A stretch of DNA of 64,000 bases from Pseudomonas moorei (GTDB lineage Bacteria; Pseudomonadota; Gammaproteobacteria; Pseudomonadales; Pseudomonadaceae), in the NCBI RefSeq assembly GCF_008801475.1, contig NZ_VZPP01000001.1, forward strand, positions 529,578-593,577, read 5' to 3'. Positions 53,540-61,827 of the stretch are shown here, one piece after another; position 1 is the first letter of the stretch; each line of letters begins with the position of its first letter. The notes below the pieces were generated by a model. That model saw only the letters and a list, made by a program, of their open reading frames with translations. It had not been told where the DNA came from and did no database searches. The position numbers were made by a program, and so were the translations under genes.

Positions 53540-53875
53540 ATGCCCGCCGTCAACTTCAAGATCCGCTGGCCCAATGGCCGCGAAGCCACCGGTTACTCGC
53601 CTTCAACGGTGATTTTCCAATACCTAGAAGAGGGCGCCAGTTACCCGCTGCCGGACTTTTTGCAGCGCATCGAAAGCGCGCTGAACAACGCCTCGGAACG
53701 GGTCAAGGAGGTCAAGGGGTTCTATTGCAGTTCGGCCATGGACACCTTGAGTTCGCTGAAGGGTCAGGCCAGTTATCTGGTTGAACCGGCCGACGTCGAG
53801 GGGCGGGTGAACGTGATCAGCATGCGCACCGAGGGCGCGGGGCAAGTGATCGGTGCGGGCTGGAGCTCGTTCTGA
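53540..53875 (+). CDS. nitG: NitG, MSMEG_0570-family Nit1C protein
   Basis: 111 residues. The pattern INFKIRWPNG-like opening (VNFKIRWPNGREATGYSPSTVI) and C-terminal MRTEGAGQVIGAGWSSF are those of the small conserved Nit1C family of unknown function. It begins 1 base after nitF, so it is in the same operon. Confidence 0.87.
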   Translation: MPAVNFKIRWPNGREATGYSPSTVIFQYLEEGASYPLPDFLQRIESALNNASERVKEVKGFYCSSAMDTLSSLKGQASYLVEPADVEGRVNVISMRTEGAGQVIGAGWSSF

Positions 53876-53917
53876 TTTTTCTGAATTTTTATCGTCACCG
53901 ATGACCGGAGCAACGTT

Positions 53918-55219
53918 ATGACCAGCCACCTCACTTCCATCAAAACTCAACACCACAGCGTGATCGTCGTCGGCGGCGGGCAGGCCGGATTGTCTGCCAG
54001 CTACTACCTGCAACAGGAAGGGGTCGATCATCTGGTGCTGGAAAAGCACAGCGTCACCCACACATGGCGCAACCAGCGCTGGGATGCCTTCAGCCTGGTC
54101 ACGCCGAACTGGCAGTGCGCCTTACCGGGTTACACCTACGTCGATGATTTCAAGGGCGCCGATCCTCACGGGTTCATGAAAAAAGACGAGATCAACGCGT
54201 ACCTGGCGGGCTTCGTTAAAGCGGTGAATGCGCCGGTGCGCGAGGGCGTGACAGTACAGCGCGTGGTGCCGCGCGCCATCGGTGGTTTCGAGGTGCATAC
54301 CTCCCAGGGCGAGTTTTCGGCCGATCAGGTGATTGTTGCTTCGGGTGGTTATCACACGCCAATCATTCCGCGCCTGGCCGAGCGTCTGCCTGCGGGCGTT
54401 CATCAGTTGCATTCGGAGCAGTACCGCAATCCCGCGGCCTTGCCTGCCGGGAATGTGCTGGTGGTCGGATCTGGACAATCGGGGGCGCAAATCGCCGAAG
54501 ACCTTCACTTGGCCGGGCGCAAGGTCTTTCTGGCGGTCGGTGATGCACCGCGTTGCGCACGCTTCTACCGGGGCAAGGACGTGGTCGATTGGCTGGCGGA
54601 AATGGGCTACTACGAAATCGGGGTTGACACCCATCCGTTGCGCGAAGGCGTTCGCGATAACACCAACCACTACGTCACCGGGCGTGACGGCGGGCGCGAC
54701 ATCGACCTGCGCAAGTTTGCCGTGGAAGGCATGGAATTGCTCGGTCGACTAGAAGGCTTGCAGGGCACGCGGATGCAGTTCGCGCTTAACCTAGCGGAGA
54801 GCCTCGACAGCGCCGATGCGGTGTACAACCGCATCAACGGCTCGATCGACAACTACATCGAACAGCACGGCATCGAGGCGCCGGCCGGTGAGCGCTATGT
54901 TCCCAACTGGACGCCTGAGCAAGAACGCAGTGAAGTGGACCTTGTGGCGGCTGGCATCACCAGCATCATCTGGTGCATCGGCTTCAGCCCGGACTTCACC
55001 TGGGTCGAGGCACCGGTCTTCAATGGCCGTGGCCATCCGGGCCATCAGCGCGGCGTGACCGCGCAGCCGGGGTTGTACTTCCTTGGGTTGCCTTGGTTGT
55101 ACACCTGGGGCTCGGGGCGGTTTTCCGGGGTGGCCAAGGATGCGCGTTACCTCGTGGACCAGATCAGCTCTGACCGGGCCGAGAGCTTGATTCAGGGAAA
55201 ACGGGCAGCGGCGAGGTGA
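53918..55219 (+). CDS. nitH: NitH, MSMEG_0569-family FAD oxidoreductase
   Basis: 433 residues with two nucleotide motifs, VIVVGGGQAGLSASYYL (FAD, near 15) and VLVVGSGQSGAQIAEDL (NAD(P)H, near 180), as in flavin monooxygenases of the YUCCA/CzcO type. LEKHSVTHTWRNQRWDAFSLVTPNW is typical of that group. It is the last conserved gene of Nit1C and may oxygenate a nitrogen or carbon of the nitrile intermediate. Confidence 0.9.
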   Translation: MTSHLTSIKTQHHSVIVVGGGQAGLSASYYLQQEGVDHLVLEKHSVTHTWRNQRWDAFSLVTPNWQCALPGYTYVDDFKGADPHGFMKKDEINAYLAGFVKAVNAPVREGVTVQRVVPRAIGGFEVHTSQGEFSADQVIVASGGYHTPIIPRLAERLPAGVHQLHSEQYRNPAALPAGNVLVVGSGQSGAQIAEDLHLAGRKVFLAVGDAPRCARFYRGKDVVDWLAEMGYYEIGVDTHPLREGVRDNTNHYVTGRDGGRDIDLRKFAVEGMELLGRLEGLQGTRMQFALNLAESLDSADAVYNRINGSIDNYIEQHGIEAPAGERYVPNWTPEQERSEVDLVAAGITSIIWCIGFSPDFTWVEAPVFNGRGHPGHQRGVTAQPGLYFLGLPWLYTWGSGRFSGVAKDARYLVDQISSDRAESLIQGKRAAAR

Positions 55220-55240
55220 TTGAGCAAAGGTTTTGAGCCA

Positions 55241-55452
55241 TGCCTCAGACCCAATGGGAGCAAGCAGGCGCTGACGATGATTGAGCAAGTTGGTTGATTG
55301 CCAGTTCGCACCGACCTCCGGTAACTCGGTCATTCTGGCAGCCTGCGTCATCGTTGGCGTCCATCACGAGCTGGCTCGCTCCCATGATCCAGGTTATACC
55401 TGATCCTGTACCCGTCACATCACCCCTGTGGGAGCGAGCCTGCTCGCGATGG
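55241..55452. repeat. REP cluster after the nit operon
   Basis: Three REP-like hairpin sequences in alternating orientation (near 55253, 55362 and 55424) fill most of the 271-base gap between nitH and the next regulator. Confidence 0.75.
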
Positions 55453-55490
55453 TCTCATAGACGCTGCGGATAACCAGACGAAGCCCGTTA

Positions 55491-57383
55491 TCACTCGCGG
55501 CGACCGGGTTTGTAATTCCGCGGATCAATGTTCCATTTGCGCAGGCGTGAGGCCAGGGTGGTCGGTTTGAGCCCCAGCAGTTGCGCAGCTCCGCCTTCGC
55601 CGGAGACTTTGCCTCCAGTGCGTTTGAGCATCGCCACGGTGTTCAGGCGAAGTTGCTGTTGCACAATCTCATCGCGCAGCGGTTCGCTGTCGTCCAGCGG
55701 TTCTACGGGTGTCTCAATCTGCTCGCGAGCGGCGGCCGGCAATAGCTCATCGAAGCGTAAGCGGCCATCCTGCGAGACGATGATCTGTCGCTCGATCACG
55801 TTTTCCAGCTCTCGAATATTGCCCGGCCACGGATAACGCTTGAGCACCTCGACCTGGGTCAACGGCAGACGCACTCCCGGTTTGTTGAAGGCTTGGCAGG
55901 CGCGCTCAAGAAAGTGGCCAGCCAACAGCGGTATGTCGCCCAGGCGTTCGCGCAAGGGCACCGAACGCACCGGAAACACGTTCAAGCGGAAGTACAAATC
56001 TTCACGAAATCCGCCAGCGGCGACCATCTCCCGCAGGTCGCGGTTGGTGGCGGCAATCACCCTCACATCCACCGCTCGGGTCAGGTTATCGCCCACCCGT
56101 TCGAACTGCTGGTCCTGCAGCACCCTTAGCAGTTTGCTTTGCAGCTCCAAGGGGATTTCGCCCACCTCATCGAGAAACAGCGTGCCGCCATCGGCCAGTT
56201 CAAAGCGTCCGACCCGATCATTGGTGGCCCCTGTGAAGGCGCCTTTGACGTGACCGAAAAACTCGCTTTCGAACAAGTCCCGAGGAATCGCCGCGCAGTT
56301 GACGCGAATTAACGGGCGGTCGCTGCGCCGGCTGCTTGCGTGGATCGCCCGAGCAATCAATTCCTTTCCGGTCCCGGATTCGCCAGTGACCAGCACGTTG
56401 GCGTCGGTTGGCGCCACCAGTTCGATCTGGCGGATCAGGTGCAGCACCGCAGGGCTGTCGCCAACGATCTCGTGGTGATTGCGCTCCGCCTTGATCTCTT
56501 CCTGCAGGTATTGGTTTTCCAGCTCCAGACGTTGCTTGAGTTGCTCCACTTCATTCAAGGCTTCGCGCAACCGCAGTTCGGCCCGCTGCCGCTCACGAAT
56601 GTCGCGGAACAACACCACCGCCCCCACCAGACGGCCCATCTCGAAAATCGGTGTGCTGGTGTACTCCACGGGTATGGCTTCGCCGTTCTTGTGCCAGAAC
56701 ACCTCGTTGTCGACACGGCGCACCTGGCCGTCGCTGAACGAGGTGTGAATGGAGCACTGCTGTACTTCAAACAGACTGCCATCACTGTGGCTGTGGTGAA
56801 ACAACTGGTGGGCATCATGGCCGACCATGTCCCCTGCGCTCCACCCGAGAATCCGTTCGGCGGCCGGGTTGATGAAGGTGGTTTGCCCAGCGGCGTCCAG
56901 CCCGTAGATGCCTTCACCTACGGCGCCGAGGATCAGGCGGTTCTGTCGCTCGATGCGTTCGAACACTTGAGTGATGCGCTCCCAGCCAACGTGGCCCAAG
57001 CGATGTTGGCGGCGGGCTTCGGAACGGTTGCGGCGGGTTTCCAGCTGATCGCGGTCTTGGATCATCAGCAGGATGCGCTGGCCATCCTCCAGTGCCCGGG
57101 CGTTGACTTCGACGGCGTGGTGTTTGCGGGTCAGGTCGAGCAGGCTGAGATCGTCGGACCAGGCTTCGCCCTGAGTTAGCACCTCGTCGGTGAAGCTGAC
57201 CCACAGTGCGATGGCGCTGCCGAAGAAATGGCTGAAGCGGGTGAGGGAAGTAGCATTCTCTTCGCAGCCAAGCAGAGCGAGGCCGGCGGCATTGACCTGG
57301 ACCAGAGCGTCCGATGCCGGGTCCACCACCAGCATGGCGAGCGGAGCGTAAGCAGCGGATATTTTGTCGATGGCGGTGGACAT
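55491..57383 (-). CDS. Second NitA-type sigma54 activator, cyanase-linked
   Basis: 630 residues, a paralogue of the activator at 47179. It has two PAS-like domains, AAA+ with [14 protein letters not shown] and GGTLFLDE, and a Fis-type HTH with the same 17-residue segment [17 protein letters not shown]. It is divergent from cynS, so it probably activates the cyanase operon in place of the usual LysR-type CynR. The sensing PAS domains differ more than the DNA-binding end, suggesting different signals but shared sites. Confidence 0.88.
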   Translation of the reverse strand: MSTAIDKISAAYAPLAMLVVDPASDALVQVNAAGLALLGCEENATSLTRFSHFFGSAIALWVSFTDEVLTQGEAWSDDLSLLDLTRKHHAVEVNARALEDGQRILLMIQDRDQLETRRNRSEARRQHRLGHVGWERITQVFERIERQNRLILGAVGEGIYGLDAAGQTTFINPAAERILGWSAGDMVGHDAHQLFHHSHSDGSLFEVQQCSIHTSFSDGQVRRVDNEVFWHKNGEAIPVEYTSTPIFEMGRLVGAVVLFRDIRERQRAELRLREALNEVEQLKQRLELENQYLQEEIKAERNHHEIVGDSPAVLHLIRQIELVAPTDANVLVTGESGTGKELIARAIHASSRRSDRPLIRVNCAAIPRDLFESEFFGHVKGAFTGATNDRVGRFELADGGTLFLDEVGEIPLELQSKLLRVLQDQQFERVGDNLTRAVDVRVIAATNRDLREMVAAGGFREDLYFRLNVFPVRSVPLRERLGDIPLLAGHFLERACQAFNKPGVRLPLTQVEVLKRYPWPGNIRELENVIERQIIVSQDGRLRFDELLPAAAREQIETPVEPLDDSEPLRDEIVQQQLRLNTVAMLKRTGGKVSGEGGAAQLLGLKPTTLASRLRKWNIDPRNYKPGRRE

Positions 57384-57420
57384 GGTCCGGGAGACCCTAA
57401 CTGATACGGTACGTCGAATA

Positions 57421-57473
57421 TACGAAAAATCGTAAATTAATTAACCAAGTTTCGTTATTTACGATAATTCGTT
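57421..57473. promoter_or_regulatory. Two TACGA-N4-TCGTA operators upstream of cynS
   Basis: Perfect TACGAAAAATCGTA at 57421-57434 and TACGATAATTCGTT (one mismatch) at 57460-57473. They lie about 100-140 bases upstream of the predicted start at 57567. The segment is very AT-rich, and an IHF-like AATCAACGTGATA follows at 57512. Confidence 0.7.
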
Positions 57474-57540
57474 AGTTTCTTTTGAAACTATTCTGAGAAT
57501 AAACCTCTAAAAATCAACGTGATAAGAATAATTTAGCAAT

Positions 57541-57556
57541 TGGCACGACTCTCGCT
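57541..57556 (+). promoter_or_regulatory. Sigma54 promoter of cynS
   Basis: TGGCACG-N4-TCGCT, the same form as the nitB promoter including TCGC at -12. The predicted start is near 57567, 32 bases before cynS. Confidence 0.75.
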
Positions 57557-57598
57557 ATCTCTCCAGTATCGCTAAAACCCACAAGAGAGATCTTCAAC

Positions 57599-58039
57599 AT
57601 GAACAAAGTCGAAATGCATCACACCATCATGGCCGCCAAGGCTCGCAAGGAAATGACCTGGGACCACTTGAGCGAACTGGTCAGAAAGGCGCCGGTGTGG
57701 CTGGCCTCGGTGTGCTACGGCATGAACAGCGCCTCGCCGGATGTCGCCGCGCGTATTTGTGAGGTGCTGGAGTTGGGTGAAGACGTGGCCATAGCCATGA
57801 CCGAGTTCCCGGTCAAGAGTTGGGAAAAGACCGTGCCCCAGGACCCGCTGATCTATCGCCTGTACGAGGTGGTGGGTGTCTACGGCCCGACGCTCAAGGA
57901 CGTGATCCAGGAAAAATTTGGCGACGGCATCATGAGCGCCATCGACTTCTCCATGCATGTCGAAAAAATTGAAGACCCCAAGGGCGATCGCGTCCTGCTG
58001 ACCCTCAATGGCAAGTTCCTGCCTTACCGGTCCTGGTGA
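57599..58039 (+). CDS. cynS: Cyanate hydratase (cyanase)
   Basis: 146 residues. The catalytic residues are Arg87, Glu90 (YRLYEVVGVYGP) and Ser113 (MSAIDFS), corresponding to Arg96, Glu99 and Ser122 of E. coli cyanase. It converts cyanate and bicarbonate to ammonia and CO2. A strong AAGAGAGATC ribosome region precedes the ATG. Control by a sigma54 activator rather than CynR is notable and fits nitrogen scavenging. Confidence 0.96.
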   Translation: MNKVEMHHTIMAAKARKEMTWDHLSELVRKAPVWLASVCYGMNSASPDVAARICEVLELGEDVAIAMTEFPVKSWEKTVPQDPLIYRLYEVVGVYGPTLKDVIQEKFGDGIMSAIDFSMHVEKIEDPKGDRVLLTLNGKFLPYRSW

Positions 58040-58086
58040 TCGAGCAGCCGTTCCGCTTTTGAAAAATCAGCTACGAGGAAAGCCCA

Positions 58087-58899
58087 ATGTCCTATCTACT
58101 TCCATTCGAATTCGTCACCAAGATGCTCGATGCCGGCGAATCGAAAATTCACATGTCGACCCGCGACACCCTGATTCGCAGTTTCATGGCGGGGGCGATT
58201 CTGGCTCTGGCCGCAGTGTTTGCGGTCACCATCGCGGTGCAGAGCGGTTCCGCGCTGCTCGGTGCGGTGCTGTTCCCCGTGGGCTTCTCGATGCTGTACC
58301 TGATGGGTTTCGACCTGCTGACTGGGGTATTCATGCTCACGCCACTGGCGCTGCTGGACAAGCGTCCGGGCGTCACCGTGCGCGGTGTGTTGCGCAACTG
58401 GGGGCTGGTGTTTGTCGGTAACTTTGCCGGTGCGCTGACCGTGGCGTTCATGATGGCGTTCGTCTTTACCTACGGCTTCAATACCGGTCCGGGCGCGGTC
58501 GGGGAAAAGATCGCCAGCATCGGCGAGGCCCGCACCCTGGGTTATGCACACTATGGCGTGGGCGGCTGGATCACGATTTTCCTGCGCGGCATGCTGTGCA
58601 ACTGGATGGTCTCCATGGGTGTGGTCGGCGCGATGATCTCGACCTCGGTGAGCGGTAAGGTGATCGCCATGTGGATGCCGATCATGCTGTTCTTCTTTAT
58701 GGGGTTCGAGCACTCGGTGGTCAACATGTTCCTGTTTCCGTCGGCGATGATCATGGGTGGCGGGTTCTCGGTGATGGACTACCTGGTCTGGAATGAGATC
58801 CCGACCGTGCTGGGCAACCTGGTTGGTGGCCTGGCGTTCACCGGGTTGACGCTGTACAGCACCCACATCAAAACGGCGGCCAAGCGCGCTCTGGCGTGA
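58087..58899 (+). CDS. Formate/nitrite (FNT) family channel
   Basis: 270 residues with six hydrophobic segments and FNT hallmarks (FLPVGFSMLYLMGFDLLTGVF-like block; NWVLVFVGNFAGAL-like block; MGFEHSVVNMFLFP with the central His). FNT channels pass small monovalent anions such as formate, nitrite or HS-. It follows cynS by 47 bases, so cyanate, bicarbonate or nitrite transport is the likely role here. Confidence 0.88.
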   Translation: MSYLLPFEFVTKMLDAGESKIHMSTRDTLIRSFMAGAILALAAVFAVTIAVQSGSALLGAVLFPVGFSMLYLMGFDLLTGVFMLTPLALLDKRPGVTVRGVLRNWGLVFVGNFAGALTVAFMMAFVFTYGFNTGPGAVGEKIASIGEARTLGYAHYGVGGWITIFLRGMLCNWMVSMGVVGAMISTSVSGKVIAMWMPIMLFFFMGFEHSVVNMFLFPSAMIMGGGFSVMDYLVWNEIPTVLGNLVGGLAFTGLTLYSTHIKTAAKRALA

Positions 58900-58979
58900 T
58901 ATGAAAAGTCACGCCAAGGCGACAAACGCTCACCGCTGATTATTTTTACAAGGCGTGAGCGTATGGTTAGGCGGCAGTT

Positions 58980-59213
58980 GTGATTCATGAGCTTGAGTCG
59001 ACAGGAACGCACCAGTGCGGGGTTCTCGAACTTTGCGAGCTAGGCGTCATCGTGGAAAACCTTGGAGGTGTCGTGAATCCAGACGAAGTCGATGCTGTCC
59101 ACGTCCATGCACGTAAAGCGATCCTCGAACGACTTTTAGCTAACGCCTTCGGAGTAGTCATACGGGGTGCCTTCGCCAACTCGCTCTACAGGGATTCACA
59201 AACTCGCTATTGA
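58980..59213 (+). CDS. Hypothetical small ORF
   Basis: 77 codons from a GTG start, with no family recognised and no clear ribosome site. In its favour, a terminator-like hairpin begins 5 bases after its stop. Against it, codon use is less typical than its neighbours. It may be a remnant. Confidence 0.25.
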   Translation: MIHELESTGTHQCGVLELCELGVIVENLGGVVNPDEVDAVHVHARKAILERLLANAFGVVIRGAFANSLYRDSQTRY

Positions 59214-59217
59214 CGCC

Positions 59218-59244
59218 CCAGCATTTCATTTTCTGAAATGCTGG
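59218..59244 (+). terminator. Terminator-like hairpin
   Basis: CCAGCATTTCA / TGAAATGCTGG 11-bp stem with loop TTTTC, then ATTGCATTTTG. It may end the cynS-FNT transcript. Confidence 0.6.
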
Positions 59245-59367
59245 ATTGCATTTTGTGCCCATTCCGCCACAGGCACTTCAGCGTCAACATGCGCCTGACT
59301 CAGTTCACCTCCACGTTTGAGGTGACGAAGCAGACAGACCGTTACGGCGGGCGCAAGGGGAAAGCGA

Positions 59368-61416
59368 ATGGACGACACCTCAAAACCTCGATCTTCACCT
59401 TGGCATGAAGGTGAATTGACTTTACAGCGCGCCGTCGGTGCAGTGGACATGATGGTGGGTGTCGGTCAGCGGCAGATGTCGCGGACGTGGATGCCGGACC
59501 AGCATCGCGAGTTTTATTCGCAACTACCTTTTGTGGTGTTGGGCGCCGTGGATCGGCAAGGCGATGTGTGGGCCACCCTTCGCACCGGGCAACCGGGCTT
59601 CATGATCTCTCCCACACCGGAAGTTTTACAGATCAAGCTCGAACCACAGCCTAACGATCCTGCTCATGAAGGCATGCAGCCGGGCGATGCGATAGGTATG
59701 TTAGGCATTGAGTTGCACACTCGCCGCCGCAATCGTATGAATGGCAATGTACTGCGGGCGCTGGACGATCGTATCGAGATCGTCGTGACTCAAGCCTATG
59801 GTAACTGCCCACGCTACATTAATCTGCGTCAGTACGAGTTCGTCGAAGAGACGGCAGACATCGCTCAAGAGCTGACCGTGACCGATCCACTGATACGCCG
59901 CATGGTCACATCGGCGGATTCGTTTTATGTAGCGACCTACGTCGTGCGTGATGGTCAGAACCAAGTCGATGCCTCTCATCGCGGCGGCAAGGCTGGTTTT
60001 GTACGAATGGAAGAAGACGGCTCGCTCACTATCCCGGACTTTTCCGGCAACCTTTTTTTCAACACCCTGGGCAACATCTTGCTCAACCCCCGTGCCGGGC
60101 TGACGTTTATCAATTTCGAGAACGGTGACCTGCTACAAATGACCGGCACCGCTGAAGTACTGCTAGACGACCCGGAAATCGCCGCGTTCCAAGGCGCCGA
60201 GCGGCTCTGGCGTTTCACGCCGCAGCGCATCGTTCACCGTCAGGCTGCGCTGGCATTGCGCTGGGCCGACCAGGCCGAAGGCGAATCACTCAACTCGACA
60301 ATGACAGGAAGTTGGGAGCAGGCTGCGGAGCGATTGGAGGCCGAAGCCCTTCGTACTCACTGGCGTCCGCTGCGGGTGGCGCGCATCGTCGATGAAAGCC
60401 GCAGTATTCGTTCGTTCTATTTTGAGTCGTGCGATGGCGTTGGTTTGCCCAGATTCGAGCCGGGCCAACACATGCCTGTGCGGCTGTTGCTGGATGGGCA
60501 ACCGCCGACGATTCGTACCTACACCGTGTCCAGTGCACCCTCGGATCAATTTTTGCGCATCAGCGTCAAGCGTGATGGCGTGGTGTCTTCACATCTGCAC
60601 GATCGGATTCAGGTCGGTGACTTGATCGAAGCGCGGGCACCCCAGGGGCATTTCACGGTTCAACCCTCGGAGCGGCGTCCTCTTGTGCTTCTGGGGGCGG
60701 GCGTTGGCATTACGCCGATGTTGTCGATGCTGCGGGAAGTAGTCTACGAAGGAAAACGCATTAACCGCATGCGCCCGACCTGGGTGTTACAAAGCAGTCG
60801 CTCGGTGGACGACCTGGCCTTTCGCGAGGAATTCGAAGAGTTAGTGGCGAGGGCAGGGGACAAGGTCAAAGTCCTGCGGGTGGTCAGCCAGCCGCCGACC
60901 GAGGGCGGTGGCGAGAGTTATGACCTGGCCGGCAGGATCGATGTCGAACTGCTCAAGACCCTGCTGCCGCTCAACGACTACGACTTTTACCTGTGCGGGC
61001 CGGGGAGTTTCACCCAGGCGTTGTATGACGGCCTGCGCAAAATGCGCATCCCAGATGACCGCATTCATGCCGAGACATTCGGACCGTCCACGCTAGTGCG
61101 TGACGCCGAAGTCAGCGTTCCCGCCGCACTGCAGGTGCCTATCGCCAGTGAGCCTGTGAAGGTGCTGTTCGCCACTTCCGGCAAGGAAGCGCGCTGGGAG
61201 CCAGGCACCGGGACTCTACTGGAACTGGCGGAAGCCCGCGGCCTTAACCCTGAGTTCAGCTGCCGTGGCGGCTCCTGCGGCACCTGTACTACCAAGATGA
61301 CCAGTGGGCAGGTCCACTACCTCAACACCCCGGAACAAGGCTTGGCGGCGGATGAAGTACTGATCTGCTGCGCCGTGCCGGCCGCAGGCAGTGAGACCCT
61401 AGTACTGGACATCTGA
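59368..61416 (+). CDS. PNPOx-FNR-ferredoxin fusion oxidoreductase
   Basis: 682 residues in three parts. A PNPOx-like FMN-binding split barrel (about 45-215) has LGAVDRQGDVWATLRTGQPGF and NPRAGLTFINFENGD. A ferredoxin-reductase module (about 330-575) has RTYTVSSAP for FAD and LLGAGVGITPMLSML for NAD(P)H. A C-terminal plant-type 2Fe-2S ferredoxin has CRGGSCGTC and a later Cys. It could pass electrons from NAD(P)H to a small oxidised substrate bound at the N-terminal domain. The substrate is unknown. Confidence 0.85.
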   Translation: MDDTSKPRSSPWHEGELTLQRAVGAVDMMVGVGQRQMSRTWMPDQHREFYSQLPFVVLGAVDRQGDVWATLRTGQPGFMISPTPEVLQIKLEPQPNDPAHEGMQPGDAIGMLGIELHTRRRNRMNGNVLRALDDRIEIVVTQAYGNCPRYINLRQYEFVEETADIAQELTVTDPLIRRMVTSADSFYVATYVVRDGQNQVDASHRGGKAGFVRMEEDGSLTIPDFSGNLFFNTLGNILLNPRAGLTFINFENGDLLQMTGTAEVLLDDPEIAAFQGAERLWRFTPQRIVHRQAALALRWADQAEGESLNSTMTGSWEQAAERLEAEALRTHWRPLRVARIVDESRSIRSFYFESCDGVGLPRFEPGQHMPVRLLLDGQPPTIRTYTVSSAPSDQFLRISVKRDGVVSSHLHDRIQVGDLIEARAPQGHFTVQPSERRPLVLLGAGVGITPMLSMLREVVYEGKRINRMRPTWVLQSSRSVDDLAFREEFEELVARAGDKVKVLRVVSQPPTEGGGESYDLAGRIDVELLKTLLPLNDYDFYLCGPGSFTQALYDGLRKMRIPDDRIHAETFGPSTLVRDAEVSVPAALQVPIASEPVKVLFATSGKEARWEPGTGTLLELAEARGLNPEFSCRGGSCGTCTTKMTSGQVHYLNTPEQGLAADEVLICCAVPAAGSETLVLDI

Positions 61417-61438
61417 TTCTCACAGCAGACCGAGTTCT

Positions 61439-61467
61439 CCTGTAGGAGCGAGTTTGCGAGCGATGGG
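61439..61467. repeat. REP-like element
   Basis: CCTGTAGGAGCGAGTTTGCG followed by AGCGATGGG, a Pseudomonas REP sequence, 23 bases after the fusion enzyme gene. Confidence 0.7.
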
Positions 61468-61550
61468 TGTCTACGATAACGCAGGGCAACTGCCTCTATA
61501 GTGCTGGATGAGGCAGAACTCTCGACGACGCAGTTCCCCTGACACTGTAT

Positions 61551-61740
61551 GCGGCCTTTAGGAACAACCGTCGGGCCTGGGTTGCTGGCACAAGACTATG
61601 GTTGCGTCGCGCGCGCTTTAAGGATGCGCTTAAAAGGATAAAGACTTCAGTCAGAGCGGTACTAGTCGACAACCATCACGATTCGGCAACCTCCATCGGC
61701 CCACTAGTCAGCCGCGCCCAAGTTGACCGCGCACAACATT
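61551..61740 (+). pseudogene. Aldehyde dehydrogenase fragment
   Basis: Translating from 61551 gives AAFRNNRRAWVAGTRLW, a decayed form of the ALDH active-site stretch NNGQVCVAGTRLWV. LVDNHHDSATSIGPLVSRAQVDRAQHFI follows, the ALDH segment after it. The catalytic Cys codon has become TGG (Trp). Both ends are missing, so this is a remnant at the border of the mobile element. Confidence 0.65.
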
Positions 61741-61827
61741 TCATTCGATGGCGCGCAACCACGCGAACCGAGTCCATCCGCTCCATCAACGGTGAAACAA
61801 ATTTACTCGCGACACTTCATCCGGCCC

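Larger units (their letters stand above)
58900..59367. other. 468-base region with one doubtful small ORF
   Basis: Between the FNT gene and the flavo-iron-sulfur gene. It holds a 77-codon ORF (58980-59213) followed by a hairpin. The remainder shows no recognised feature. Confidence 0.6.
61417..61827. other. 411-base region: REP element and decayed gene
   Basis: Holds a REP-like sequence (61439-61467) and an aldehyde dehydrogenase fragment (61551-61740), then reaches the recombinase gene. Confidence 0.65.

Noticed and set aside
14453..61467. Repeated GGAGCGAGC hairpins considered as a CRISPR or small-RNA family
   Set aside because: They are ordinary Pseudomonas REP elements, single or in inverted pairs, with no regular spacers or cas genes.
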